From assembly GCA_036556085.1 (NCBI GenBank), contig DATBKE010000212.1, positions 1 through 16,250 of the forward strand: a stretch of DNA of 16,250 nt, in the 5' to 3' direction. Made by a program: the position numbers and the translations under genes. The notes under the pieces are model-generated. The model saw only the letters and a program-made list of their open reading frames with translations, made no database searches and was not told where the DNA came from. The stretch is from JACCTH01 sp036556085. Lineage in GTDB: Bacteria > Actinomycetota > Acidimicrobiia > Spongiisociales > ZC4RG35. Positions 1 to 6,451 of this stretch are shown in pieces (within the stretch, counting starts at the first letter, position 1; every line of letters begins with the position of its first letter).

Positions 1-25
1 GAAGCCCCCGGGGCAAGGGGGCTTC
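1..25. terminator. GC-rich hairpin, possible terminator
   Basis: A perfect 9-bp inverted repeat (gaagccccc at 1-9, gggggcttc at 17-25) encloses a 7-base loop. No T-run follows on the plus strand (the next bases are gtcta), and the window edge hides the minus-strand side. It may be a terminator of a gene left of the window or simply a hairpin. Confidence 0.45.
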
Positions 26-30
26 GTCTA

Positions 31-137
31 GGAGAGTGACGGATGCTCCGCTCGTTTAGGGGCGGGCTGGGAGGCTACCTGACACCTGGGTAATGAACGT
101 GCCCTGGGTATCAGGTGCGGAGCCCGGTCCACTCTCT
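31..137. other. Nested palindromic element; candidate structured RNA or REP-like repeat
   Basis: Three helices nest in order. gagagtg (32-38) pairs with cactctc (130-136). gctccg (45-50) pairs with cggagc (118-123). acctga (77-82) pairs with tcaggt (111-116). The innermost part carries ctgggta twice (85-91 and 104-110) and can also pair ggg with ccc. No ORF explains the region. Its strand cannot be decided because the palindrome is nearly symmetrical. It could be a small RNA, a 3' UTR structure for the minus-strand cytochrome operon, or a REP-like mobile palindrome; the cctgacacc/ggtatcagg core resembles REP-type repeats. Confidence 0.4.
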
Positions 138-218
138 GTCAACAGCTTATATCGGCACCCCTCCTAGCCCGCTTTAGGCCTGTTTCTCGCCCCTGCCCGA
201 GCCCCCTCCGTCGCCGTG

Positions 219-267
219 TTTCTCTCCCGTAGGGGGGAGAACCGGCGCAGCCGGGGAGGGGGGATCA
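219..267. repeat. Dispersed two-hairpin repeat, copy 1
   Basis: About 49 bases match the element at 9383-9433 over almost the whole length. It starts with tttctc, has a C-run/G-run hairpin with a gta loop, then a second hairpin (ccggc 242-246, gccgg 250-254), and ends in a G-run plus atca. The final tca (265-267) is the TGA stop codon, read on the minus strand, of the cytochrome c gene at 265-1269. The C/G stem is less perfect here than in copy 2 and needs G-T pairs. It may act as a 3'-end stabiliser or terminator-like structure, but no T-run follows it. Confidence 0.75.
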
Positions 268-1269
268 CGGAGCGGCGGTCGTGGCTGGCGCAGTCGTCGC
301 CCCGCCCTCTTCGGGAGGAGCTTCACCCTCGGCGGGCGCCTCGCCTTCGGCCGCCACCAAACCGCAATCGGCCAGCACCGTGGCAGCATCGCCGGCGCCC
401 AGTCGGACCCGCTCGAAGGCAGCCACGGCCGCAATCTGCTCGGCCGAAAGTGAGCCGGCAAATCCAGGCATCCCGCCGTTGATCGGCTTGCCGGTGTCAC
501 CATAGGTGGAGGCACCCTCTGCCTGGAAGCCAGCCGACCCCTTGGCAACCCAGTCGATGTGGTCAACGCACGAGGAGAAAGTGCCCAGCACCCCGCCCAG
601 CGGCGGGCCCACTCCGCCCTGACCCTGGGGACCGTGACAACCGGCGCAGTTGGCGGCCGTGACTACTTGCCCGGCGAATACCTGGGCGCCGAGGCCAACA
701 AAGTCGACGTCGCCGCCCGGCGTCCCGCGGCCCTCGAAGGGCGAGCCGTCGCAGTTCTTGACTGCGCCGGTGACCCGGTCGACTGCCAACTCGGTCCCAC
801 TGCCACAGTCGTTGCTGGTGGCCGAGGCCAACTGGATCAATCCGAAGAGGGGGAGGATGAAGAAGGCGGCCGCGAGCCAGCGGGGGATGGCACCGACGGT
901 GCGCTCGACGAGGCCCGAGGTCGGGACCGTGACCACCGCCGGATAGCGGAGCGCCTCTTTGGGGTTGACCTCGCTGGGCTCGGGGGCGGCCACGACGGCC
1001 GCCGGCGCCTCCGCAACTGGTACTGCCGTTGGTGGGGCCGACGGGGTGGCTTCGGGGGGCTCCGGGGAGGATGCCTCAGGTGGCGCGGGCTCGGCTTCCT
1101 GCGTGGCCTGGGAGCTCGGGGTCGTCGCCGGGGCGGTGCCACCTCCCGCCCATGCGGCCAGGACCTCGTCGACCGATGCTCCCGAAGCCTTGGCCCGCGC
1201 CTCGGCCGATCGCTGCACCAACGCCTCGGGAATGCCGAGCGCAGCAGCAGCGGCGGCGAGATCGCTCAT
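265..1269 (-). CDS. Membrane-anchored mono-haem cytochrome c with N-terminal docking-like domain
   Basis: This 334-residue protein is probably an electron carrier facing outside the membrane. Residues 1-43 form a short helical domain (core IPEALVQRSAEARAKA at 13-28) shared with two other proteins in this window. An Ala/Pro/Glu-rich linker runs to about 105, followed by one membrane segment at about 131-149. A class I cytochrome c domain follows with haem motif C208-A-G-C211-H212 and probable axial Met267 in GGMPGF. The tail (305-334) is low-complexity Ala/Glu/Thr. Four extra cysteines (155, 173, 234, 302) could form disulfides. The ATG overlaps the TGA of the preceding gene (ATGA), which fixes the start and places it last in a three-gene operon. 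It sits where CcoP would be in a cbb3 operon, but it has a single haem and a different N-terminus. Confidence 0.85.
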   Translation of the reverse strand: MSDLAAAAAALGIPEALVQRSAEARAKASGASVDEVLAAWAGGGTAPATTPSSQATQEAEPAPPEASSPEPPEATPSAPPTAVPVAEAPAAVVAAPEPSEVNPKEALRYPAVVTVPTSGLVERTVGAIPRWLAAAFFILPLFGLIQLASATSNDCGSGTELAVDRVTGAVKNCDGSPFEGRGTPGGDVDFVGLGAQVFAGQVVTAANCAGCHGPQGQGGVGPPLGGVLGTFSSCVDHIDWVAKGSAGFQAEGASTYGDTGKPINGGMPGFAGSLSAEQIAAVAAFERVRLGAGDAATVLADCGLVAAEGEAPAEGEAPPEEGGATTAPATTAAP

Positions 1270-2012
1270 CTCGACTCCCGAAGGTAGGCGAGGAGGCTGG
1301 CAACCTCCTCATCCGATAGTCCGGCCGCGACTGGGTGGCGGCCTTCTCCATTGAGAAGGCTGACGATCCTTTCGGTCGATTCGATGCGACCTCCGATGGC
1401 CGCTAGGTCGGGACCGATCCGTCGATATCCGATCACCTGGTTGGTGTCGGCCAGCGTCACCGGACCCAGACTGGCGTCTGCCACCACTGCTCGAACGAGC
1501 TGGGTATGACAGCTCGCACAGCCCATCTCCAGATAGATGTCCTGACCATCCAGAGCCGTAGAAGAGAAGGCGTGGTTGGAGCTCCTCACTTCGTTCTCCG
1601 GTTGCGTCAGTGAGGGGACCAGAAAGCCAATCAAGATCGAGAGCAGCAGTAGCCCGACGGCGCCTGCCATGACCGTCCCCGTGCTTTGGGTGGCACCCAC
1701 CAGCACCGGCGGCTCACCGCTTCGCACCGGCTCCGGGGCGGGGACGGGAGGGGTCGCCACAGCGGGAGCGGGTGGCGCCGGGGCGGGAGCCGTCGTCGCG
1801 GGAGCCGTCGTCGCCTCGGGCTCGGGAGAGGGTGCCGATTCTTCTGGGGCAGCAGGGGCAGAAACCGCGGCCGGGGCTGCACCGCCGCCCGCCCAGGCTG
1901 CCACCAAGTCATCGAGGCTGACGTTGTCGGCCTTGGCTCGCGCCTCGGCCGATCTCCTCACCAGGGATTCGGGGACGTCGAGGGCGGCGGCGGCGGCGGA
2001 GAAGTCGGTCAC
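1266..2012 (-). CDS. CcoO-like membrane-anchored cytochrome c lacking the axial Met
   Basis: This 248-residue protein starts at a GTG whose first bases overlap the TGA of the CcoN-like gene (GTGA). A longer in-frame start at 2171 would add 53 residues overlapping that gene and is rejected. Residues 1-44 are the domain shared with the other cytochrome c (core VPESLVRRSAEARAKA at 13-28). A Pro/Ala linker (45-100) and one membrane segment (about 111-133) follow. The haem domain has C165-A-S-C168-H169, then TQLVR and RRIGPDLAAIGGR (197-209), closely matching CcoO (CxxCHxQ...R, GPDLxxxGGR). CcoO uses a Met as second haem ligand. Here there is no Met after the CxxCH, and His226-Pro occupies the equivalent place, so bis-His ligation is possible. 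Partner of the CcoN-like protein. Confidence 0.85.
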   Translation of the reverse strand: MTDFSAAAAALDVPESLVRRSAEARAKADNVSLDDLVAAWAGGGAAPAAVSAPAAPEESAPSPEPEATTAPATTAPAPAPPAPAVATPPVPAPEPVRSGEPPVLVGATQSTGTVMAGAVGLLLLSILIGFLVPSLTQPENEVRSSNHAFSSTALDGQDIYLEMGCASCHTQLVRAVVADASLGPVTLADTNQVIGYRRIGPDLAAIGGRIESTERIVSLLNGEGRHPVAAGLSDEEVASLLAYLRESR

Positions 2013-3442
2013 GGTTTTCTTATCACCAGCACTTCCTGCACCGTGGCTCGACCGGATGTGAGGGAGCGATAAATCGAGACTGCCAAACCGAGCAGTCCCC
2101 AGGTGAGAAAGAGTCCGCCGAGGACCGCGATTCCGGTGAAGATTCCAGGGAGCCCTGCGCTCTCGAGCCATCCTGCCCCCACATTTTCAAAGGCTCCTGT
2201 GAATCCCGCCCCCGACCAGGCCACTCCGCTGATGACCCCGGACAGGGCGAGCATGATTCCGGTCGACGTGCCCGAGATGGCGACGAGTCGGACCACACCC
2301 ACAGAGCGCTCGGTCGAGGCGAGTGCCCGCCCCACCAGGTTGGGGATCGCCTGCCAGGCGAACGCGGCGAAGAGCAGGGCGATGCCGGCCAAAAAGAGCA
2401 CGTAAATGCCCTCCCAAAAGAACGTGAAGCCAACCAATACTGCGGACGATCGAAAGCTCGCCAGTCCCGCCGCCAGTGAAGCGAGGGCGACCACTCCTGA
2501 TCCCGTCACCGCCGCCAAGACCACCGGATTTCCGACAGGCCAGCGGTCCTTGACCGTGAGAGCCAGGTTGGTGGCGTTGGCCACGGCAGAGAGGGGAAGC
2601 GCCAGACCGAGGACTGCGGCGATCGCCTGTAGCCATTCCGGTTGCGGCCCCGCGACTAATTGCGCCGGCCCCAACCAGATGGCGCCGAACAGAAGCGACC
2701 AGTAGCCAACCTTGGCCAGCTGACGGCTGGCCAAGGGTTGACCCGATGCCTTCGGAACCACGTAATAGGCGGCTCCCATTGCCAATCCGACCCCCCAAAC
2801 GTTGAGAAACCCGGCGGTGAACACGAGATCCCCGAGAGCCTGAGAAAGCGAGGAAACCTGAGGGAGGTTTCCGATCAGATAGATAGCGGGGAGCCAGATG
2901 ACCGCGGCGATGGCAAACCACAACGATGGATAGACCACCCCTTCGCGGCGGGCGCGGATCGTGAGGAGGGTGGGACCCAAGGGAAGCGCGGTCAATGCCA
3001 GCACAGGGAGGTCCCACCACCAGGGGAGGGCGAAAGGCTCACCACCGTCGCCGAATCCAAGCCCGACCACGACAATCGCTACGAAGACGACGGTCACCGC
3101 CAAGGGCAAGGCAAGGTTCAGCTGCTTCTCAAGCTGGAGAGGAACCGCCGTCAGCCGAGGAAGGAGATAGAAGATTGCCGCCGCCAGCCCCAATACCAAC
3201 CAACCGAGGAAGAGAACGATCAGGGCCATGGCTCGCAGGTGACCAAAGCTCAGAGGAAGGAGACCGGGAAATCTCATCGAGGCCATAGCCGCCAGCCAAA
3301 GGAGGGCCCCCAGGGCCAGGAAAGCCACGGCCGCAAAGAGGTATCGGGAGGCGGCCGTGTCCGGGGCAAAGAAAATCTCCGAACGGGCTTGGGCCTCAGG
3401 GGCGTTGTCTGTAGTCCTTGTCTCCCCAGCGGTGGTAGTCAT
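2009..3442 (-). CDS. CcoN-like (cbb3 oxidase subunit I family) membrane protein without haem/copper ligands
   Basis: This 477-residue, very hydrophobic protein has about 12 membrane segments. Homology to CcoN is visible as FPGLLPLSFGHLR (58-70), FYLLPR (91-96), the TAGFL and YYVVPK block (209-231) and GPAQL before PEWLQ (258-272). In catalytic CcoN these regions carry the haem b, haem b3 and CuB histidines. Here the protein contains a single histidine, His68, at a position that is Arg in CcoN. The CcoN GPHH pair is G-P-Ala260-Gln261, and the other ligand sites are also non-His. It is therefore unlikely to reduce O2 and may be a scaffold or quinone/cytochrome-interacting subunit. The gene is first in its operon and overlaps the CcoO-like gene by 4 bases. 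Start ATG; no strong ribosome-binding site. Fold assignment is fairly sure, function unknown. Confidence 0.82.
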   Translation of the reverse strand: MTTTAGETRTTDNAPEAQARSEIFFAPDTAASRYLFAAVAFLALGALLWLAAMASMRFPGLLPLSFGHLRAMALIVLFLGWLVLGLAAAIFYLLPRLTAVPLQLEKQLNLALPLAVTVVFVAIVVVGLGFGDGGEPFALPWWWDLPVLALTALPLGPTLLTIRARREGVVYPSLWFAIAAVIWLPAIYLIGNLPQVSSLSQALGDLVFTAGFLNVWGVGLAMGAAYYVVPKASGQPLASRQLAKVGYWSLLFGAIWLGPAQLVAGPQPEWLQAIAAVLGLALPLSAVANATNLALTVKDRWPVGNPVVLAAVTGSGVVALASLAAGLASFRSSAVLVGFTFFWEGIYVLFLAGIALLFAAFAWQAIPNLVGRALASTERSVGVVRLVAISGTSTGIMLALSGVISGVAWSGAGFTGAFENVGAGWLESAGLPGIFTGIAVLGGLFLTWGLLGLAVSIYRSLTSGRATVQEVLVIRKP

Positions 3443-3545
3443 GGAGTCGTTCTATTGGATGCGCCGGGAGCATAGAGCAGCACCTCCATCTCCTCGCCTC
3501 TCCCTGGTTCGTTCCTAAACCCGCGGTGTGGTAAAAAATTGGTAC
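3443..3545. promoter_or_regulatory. Divergent promoter region between cbb3-like and bc operons
   Basis: About 100 bases separate the ATG of the CcoN-like gene (minus) from the ATG at 3546 (plus). On the plus strand, taaaaaatt at 3532-3540 is a strikingly AT-rich patch, with gttcct about 16-17 bases upstream. It ends 5-6 bases before the ATG, as expected for a leaderless actinobacterial transcript. On the minus strand, TATGCT (plus coordinates 3469-3474) fits a -10 with a short leader. No Rex-type TTGTGA...TCACAA operator is visible. Promoter positions are inferred. Confidence 0.4.
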
Positions 3546-4175
3546 ATGTATCGGCTAGCAGAACTCACTCAGAGTCAACGAAAAAGACTTGGATGGGCTC
3601 TGATGGTTGGGGGAGCGGTTCTCCTGGTCCTAGCCGTCTGGTGGATCCATTATTCGAGCTTCGCCCGCACCACTCTGGTGAACGGAGTCGAGACACCGGT
3701 AATCGTCGACTACTTCAATTGGGTCCCGCGCGGCTGGTACTGGAAAGCCCTCGGATACCTGGCTGCTTTTGCCGCTTCGCAGATGTTGCTCCTGGGCGCC
3801 GCCCTCGCGTTTGTCGTGGGTAGGAAAATGACCTGGGCGTTGGCGAGCTTTCTGGCCTTCCTGGCCTGGATCGAATTGGTTCTTATTTTTGGAATTGTTC
3901 CCTCCGAATGGCTCAACCTCAGCCAGACCGACCTTGACTGGTCGCCGCAACGGATATTCGTGAGCATTCCCTCCTGGCTCGTGCTCGGGAACCAAGTCGA
4001 CATCAGCCTGGCGGCATTGAAAGACATCATCTCGATGGGCTATCACATCGTGATGTTGGGGGCGGCAGCCGTCTTCGCCTACAAGATTCAGGACTTCGGC
4101 AAGCCGCGCAAAGCGCCGGAGAAAGTCACACAGATCTCGCCATATGGCCGGCCGCTCATTAGGAGTGGTGACTGA
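3546..4175 (+). CDS. Four-helix membrane protein of the cytochrome bc operon, unknown function
   Basis: I do not recognise the family. The 209-residue protein (from ATG 3546; a GTG at 3528 would add six residues) has four likely membrane segments at about 14-35, 68-92, 95-118 and 158-181. A loop between the first two contains NGVETPVIVDYFNWVPRGWYW, and a Trp-rich loop spans 119-145. His35 and His167 are potential ligands, but no known haem motif is visible. The C-terminus is basic and soluble. It is the first gene of the bc operon and its TGA overlaps the next ATG by one base, so it is probably a subunit or membrane anchor for the ferredoxin that follows. The start choice rests on the AT-rich promoter patch directly upstream, which suggests leaderless translation. 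Confidence 0.75.
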   Translation: MYRLAELTQSQRKRLGWALMVGGAVLLVLAVWWIHYSSFARTTLVNGVETPVIVDYFNWVPRGWYWKALGYLAAFAASQMLLLGAALAFVVGRKMTWALASFLAFLAWIELVLIFGIVPSEWLNLSQTDLDWSPQRIFVSIPSWLVLGNQVDISLAALKDIISMGYHIVMLGAAAVFAYKIQDFGKPRKAPEKVTQISPYGRPLIRSGD

Positions 4176-4624
4176 TGCCCAAAGGCGTAGTTGATGAAAC
4201 CCCCCCAATTAGGGACGACTACCAACTCGCGCTGGTTGAGGAGTCCTACTTCAAGGACAAGCTTCGCCCCAAGCAGTTCATTCACATCGACCAGTCCGAA
4301 TGCATCCTCTGTGAGGGTTGCGTTGACATCTGTCCGTGGAAATGCATCTTCTACCTGTCACTCGATGCCATCGACGAGGCGGTCAACGTCGATCATCCCG
4401 GCGACGACCCGACCAACTATGGCTTCTTCATAATCGATGAGGATGAGTGCACGCGTTGTGCTCTTTGCGTAGACCGCTGCCCGACCAACGTCATCTCGCT
4501 GGGTAAGTTTGAGGGCTCGCTGGCCGAGCAGGCGGAGAAGCTAGGGATGAACCGAACGCCCTGGGAAGTCGACACCGGTCAACGCGACTTCAAGAACGGT
4601 TACACGTACGGGATGCGCTGGTAG
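4175..4624 (+). CDS. 2x[4Fe-4S] ferredoxin-type protein of the bc operon
   Basis: This 149-residue soluble protein has two classic cluster motifs. The first is Cys43, 46, 49 and 53 (CILCEGCVDICP, with a further Cys57). The second is Cys92, 95, 98 and 102 (CTRCALCVDRCP). A 35-residue insertion between the motifs and extensions at both ends make it larger than a free bacterial ferredoxin; it resembles electron-transfer subunits of membrane complexes. There is no signal peptide, so it should face the cytoplasm. AGGAG at 4161-4165 lies 9 bases before the ATG. It lies between a membrane protein gene and cytochrome b6, suggesting it delivers electrons to, or takes them from, the cytoplasmic side of the complex. 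That role is inferred from position. Confidence 0.9.
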   Translation: MPKGVVDETPPIRDDYQLALVEESYFKDKLRPKQFIHIDQSECILCEGCVDICPWKCIFYLSLDAIDEAVNVDHPGDDPTNYGFFIIDEDECTRCALCVDRCPTNVISLGKFEGSLAEQAEKLGMNRTPWEVDTGQRDFKNGYTYGMRW

Positions 4625-4635
4625 GAGGCTCTGGA

Positions 4636-5397
4636 GTGCTCGAGAAACTGAAGACACGAGCAAGAGAGATGAACGAAAGGCTGCGGAGTTCGCAGCTGGC
4701 CGAGTCGATTCTCCGTCCAGGCTCGCCTTTCAAGAAGGGATACAGCGACAGTCCTCGGAACCGCTCCTACGTGGTGATGAACAATGTCCTCTATCACCTT
4801 CATCCGGTGAAGGTGAAGCGACACGGCGTTCGCCTTTCCTACACCCTCTGTCTCGGTGGCCTTTCGTTTTTCCTCTTCATCCTTCTGACTATCACCGGCA
4901 TCTTCCTCATGTTCTATTACACGCCCACCGGGGAGCTGGCCTACTCCGACACCGCCGCCCTTTCGACGTCGGTGGCTTTCGGGTCGCTCACCCGAAACAT
5001 GCACCGCTGGGGGGCGCACTTCATGGTGTTGACCGTGTTCCTCCACATGAGCCGGGTCTTCTATCACGGTGCCTACAAGCCACCGCGGGAGTTCAACTGG
5101 GTGGTCGGAGTGATTCTTCTCCTGCTGACGCTTCTTCTCTCCTTCTCGGGTTACCTCTTGCCCTGGGATCAATTGGCGCTGTGGGCAGTCACCGTGGGTA
5201 CGAACATGGCCGGCTTCGTGCCGGTGATGGGAGACCAGGTGAAGTTCCTGCTGCTGGCTGGGGTAGAGGTCTCCGCCTCAACCCTCCTTCGGTTTTACGT
5301 CCTCCATGTCCTCTTCTTCCCGTTCGTCATCGTGATCTTCATGGCCGTCCATTTCTGGCGAGTGCGCAAGGACGGCGGCATCTCCGGTCCTCTCTAG
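4636..5397 (+). CDS. petB: Cytochrome b6-type subunit of the quinol-oxidising complex
   Basis: The 253-residue N-terminal half of cytochrome b carries the two b haems. Ligands are His123/His137 (MHRWGAHFM...FLH, 13 residues between) and His224/His239 (14 residues between), exactly the b6 spacing. The Qo-side motif SGYLLPWDQ (171-179) and the b6-like ending GGISGPL are present. Cys72 in LCLGG aligns with the cytochrome b6 cysteine that covalently binds the extra haem c(i/n). The N-terminus is about 37 residues longer than plastid b6 and basic. The start is GTG at 4636 with AGGAGG at 4623-4628. The gene is split from subunit IV, unlike the fused QcrB of typical actinobacteria. A QcrB-type assignment is excluded by length and spacing. 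Confidence 0.93.
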   Translation: MLEKLKTRAREMNERLRSSQLAESILRPGSPFKKGYSDSPRNRSYVVMNNVLYHLHPVKVKRHGVRLSYTLCLGGLSFFLFILLTITGIFLMFYYTPTGELAYSDTAALSTSVAFGSLTRNMHRWGAHFMVLTVFLHMSRVFYHGAYKPPREFNWVVGVILLLLTLLLSFSGYLLPWDQLALWAVTVGTNMAGFVPVMGDQVKFLLLAGVEVSASTLLRFYVLHVLFFPFVIVIFMAVHFWRVRKDGGISGPL

Positions 5398-5407
5398 GAG
5401 TTCTCCC

Positions 5408-6451
5408 ATGGCAGAAATACCCGAAAGTCTCCTTCGACGCTCAGCCGAGGCGAAGGCCAAGGCGCTCGGATTACCGGTCGAACAGGTGCTGGCGGAAATG
5501 AAGGGCGAAGCTCCGCCCGCGCCTCCACCGGCTCCCGAACCAGAGCCGGCTTCAGCCGCCGCCGAGCCCGCCACGGAAGAGCCGGCTGTTCCCGAAGAGG
5601 TCGTGGCCACCGAAGAGCCCGAGTCGATCGAGGCGGGAGTCGAAGAGGCTCCCGCGGCGGCCGAGCCGGCCGCAACATCCGAACCGGCCAAGGCCCCCGA
5701 ACCGGCCGAGGTCCCCGAACCGGACGAAGTCCCCGAAAAGGAGCTGGTGGCGGTAGCGGCGGGAGAATCCCCGGCGGCCGCGTTGCCGGAAGCACCGGCG
5801 GAGACACGGGAGACACCGGAGGCCCCGGCCCCGGATGCTACGGGTAACGGGTCCGGCAATGGCAACGGGCGCAGGGCGGCTTTGGTCGCCACTCGCCCCG
5901 TGGTTCCGGCCGCCGGGACCCCGGAAGGGGTTCGCACCCAACGGCTCCTCACTGTGGTCAAGGCCCGGGCCATCCAGCAGGTCAAGACCGAGCCGACCGA
6001 CAAGGTCAACACCTGGCCCCACTTGATGCTGGCCGAGTTCTCGGCACTGCTCGCGGTCACGGGCGTGCTGGTGATCCTCTCGATCATCCTTCAGGCCCCC
6101 TTGCTCGACCCGGCCAACTTCAATGCCACCCCCAATCCCTCGAAGGCACCCTGGTACTTCTTGGGCCTCCAGGAGTTGCTCTCCTACTTCGATCCCCAGA
6201 TCGCCGGGGTAACGGTTCCAACCATCGTCGGGCTGATCGGCTTCATGGCGATTCCCTACGTCGATCGCAACCCTTCGACCAAACCCTCGGATCGCAAGTT
6301 CGCCATCATGCTCTACACGCTCTTCATGGCGGGCTCGGCCACACTCACCATTTTCGGAGTGCTTTTCCGAGGGCGGGGCTTCAACTTTGCCTATCCATGG
6401 CAGGACGGGGTGTTCTTCGACGACATCAAAGACTGGGTGCATTTCGAGTGA
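5408..6451 (+). CDS. Cytochrome b C-terminal/subunit IV homologue with long N-terminal extension
   Basis: The protein has 347 residues against about 160 for PetD. Residues 3-31 (core IPESLLRRSAEAKAKA at 4-19) repeat the N-terminal domain of the two minus-strand cytochromes c. Residues 34-155 are an Ala/Pro/Glu-rich linker. The subunit IV part starts near 195 with WPHLMLAEF, has membrane segments at about 206-228, 268-283 and 298-319, and contains NPSKAPWYFLGLQELL (243-258). Its APWY replaces the PEWY of mitochondrial/plastid complexes; APWY is common in other bacterial bc complexes, so it is not a defect. AGGAG at 5396-5400 precedes the ATG by 7 bases. The GTG of the Rieske gene overlaps its stop. 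Function: forms part of the Qo quinol site together with cytochrome b6. Confidence 0.9.
   Translation: MAEIPESLLRRSAEAKAKALGLPVEQVLAEMKGEAPPAPPPAPEPEPASAAAEPATEEPAVPEEVVATEEPESIEAGVEEAPAAAEPAATSEPAKAPEPAEVPEPDEVPEKELVAVAAGESPAAALPEAPAETRETPEAPAPDATGNGSGNGNGRRAALVATRPVVPAAGTPEGVRTQRLLTVVKARAIQQVKTEPTDKVNTWPHLMLAEFSALLAVTGVLVILSIILQAPLLDPANFNATPNPSKAPWYFLGLQELLSYFDPQIAGVTVPTIVGLIGFMAIPYVDRNPSTKPSDRKFAIMLYTLFMAGSATLTIFGVLFRGRGFNFAYPWQDGVFFDDIKDWVHFE

Noticed and set aside
77..116. TPP riboswitch (acctgacacctgggtaatg resembles its P4/P5 strand)
   Set aside because: The ctgaga core and the closing ccagcg/aggga strand are missing, and no thiamine gene follows.
118..137. RNase P RNA (minus strand ggaccgggctcc resembles the agtccgggctcc core)
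   Set aside because: The gaggaaagt start and acaga(a) partner of P4 are absent and the palindrome is far too short.
559..1287. Long plus-strand ORF of 242 codons
   Set aside because: It is antisense to the cytochrome c gene, is low-complexity Gly/Arg-rich, and arises from GC-rich third positions.
2660..3475. Plus-strand ORF of 271 codons
   Set aside because: It is the complement of the CcoN-like membrane protein, is highly charged with no domain, and is a shadow frame.
6241..6260. Loss of the PEWY Qo motif in subunit IV (APWY at residues 247-250) as a defect
   Set aside because: KAPWYF is common in bacterial bc complexes outside proteobacteria, so it is normal variation; the motif lies at about 6146-6157.
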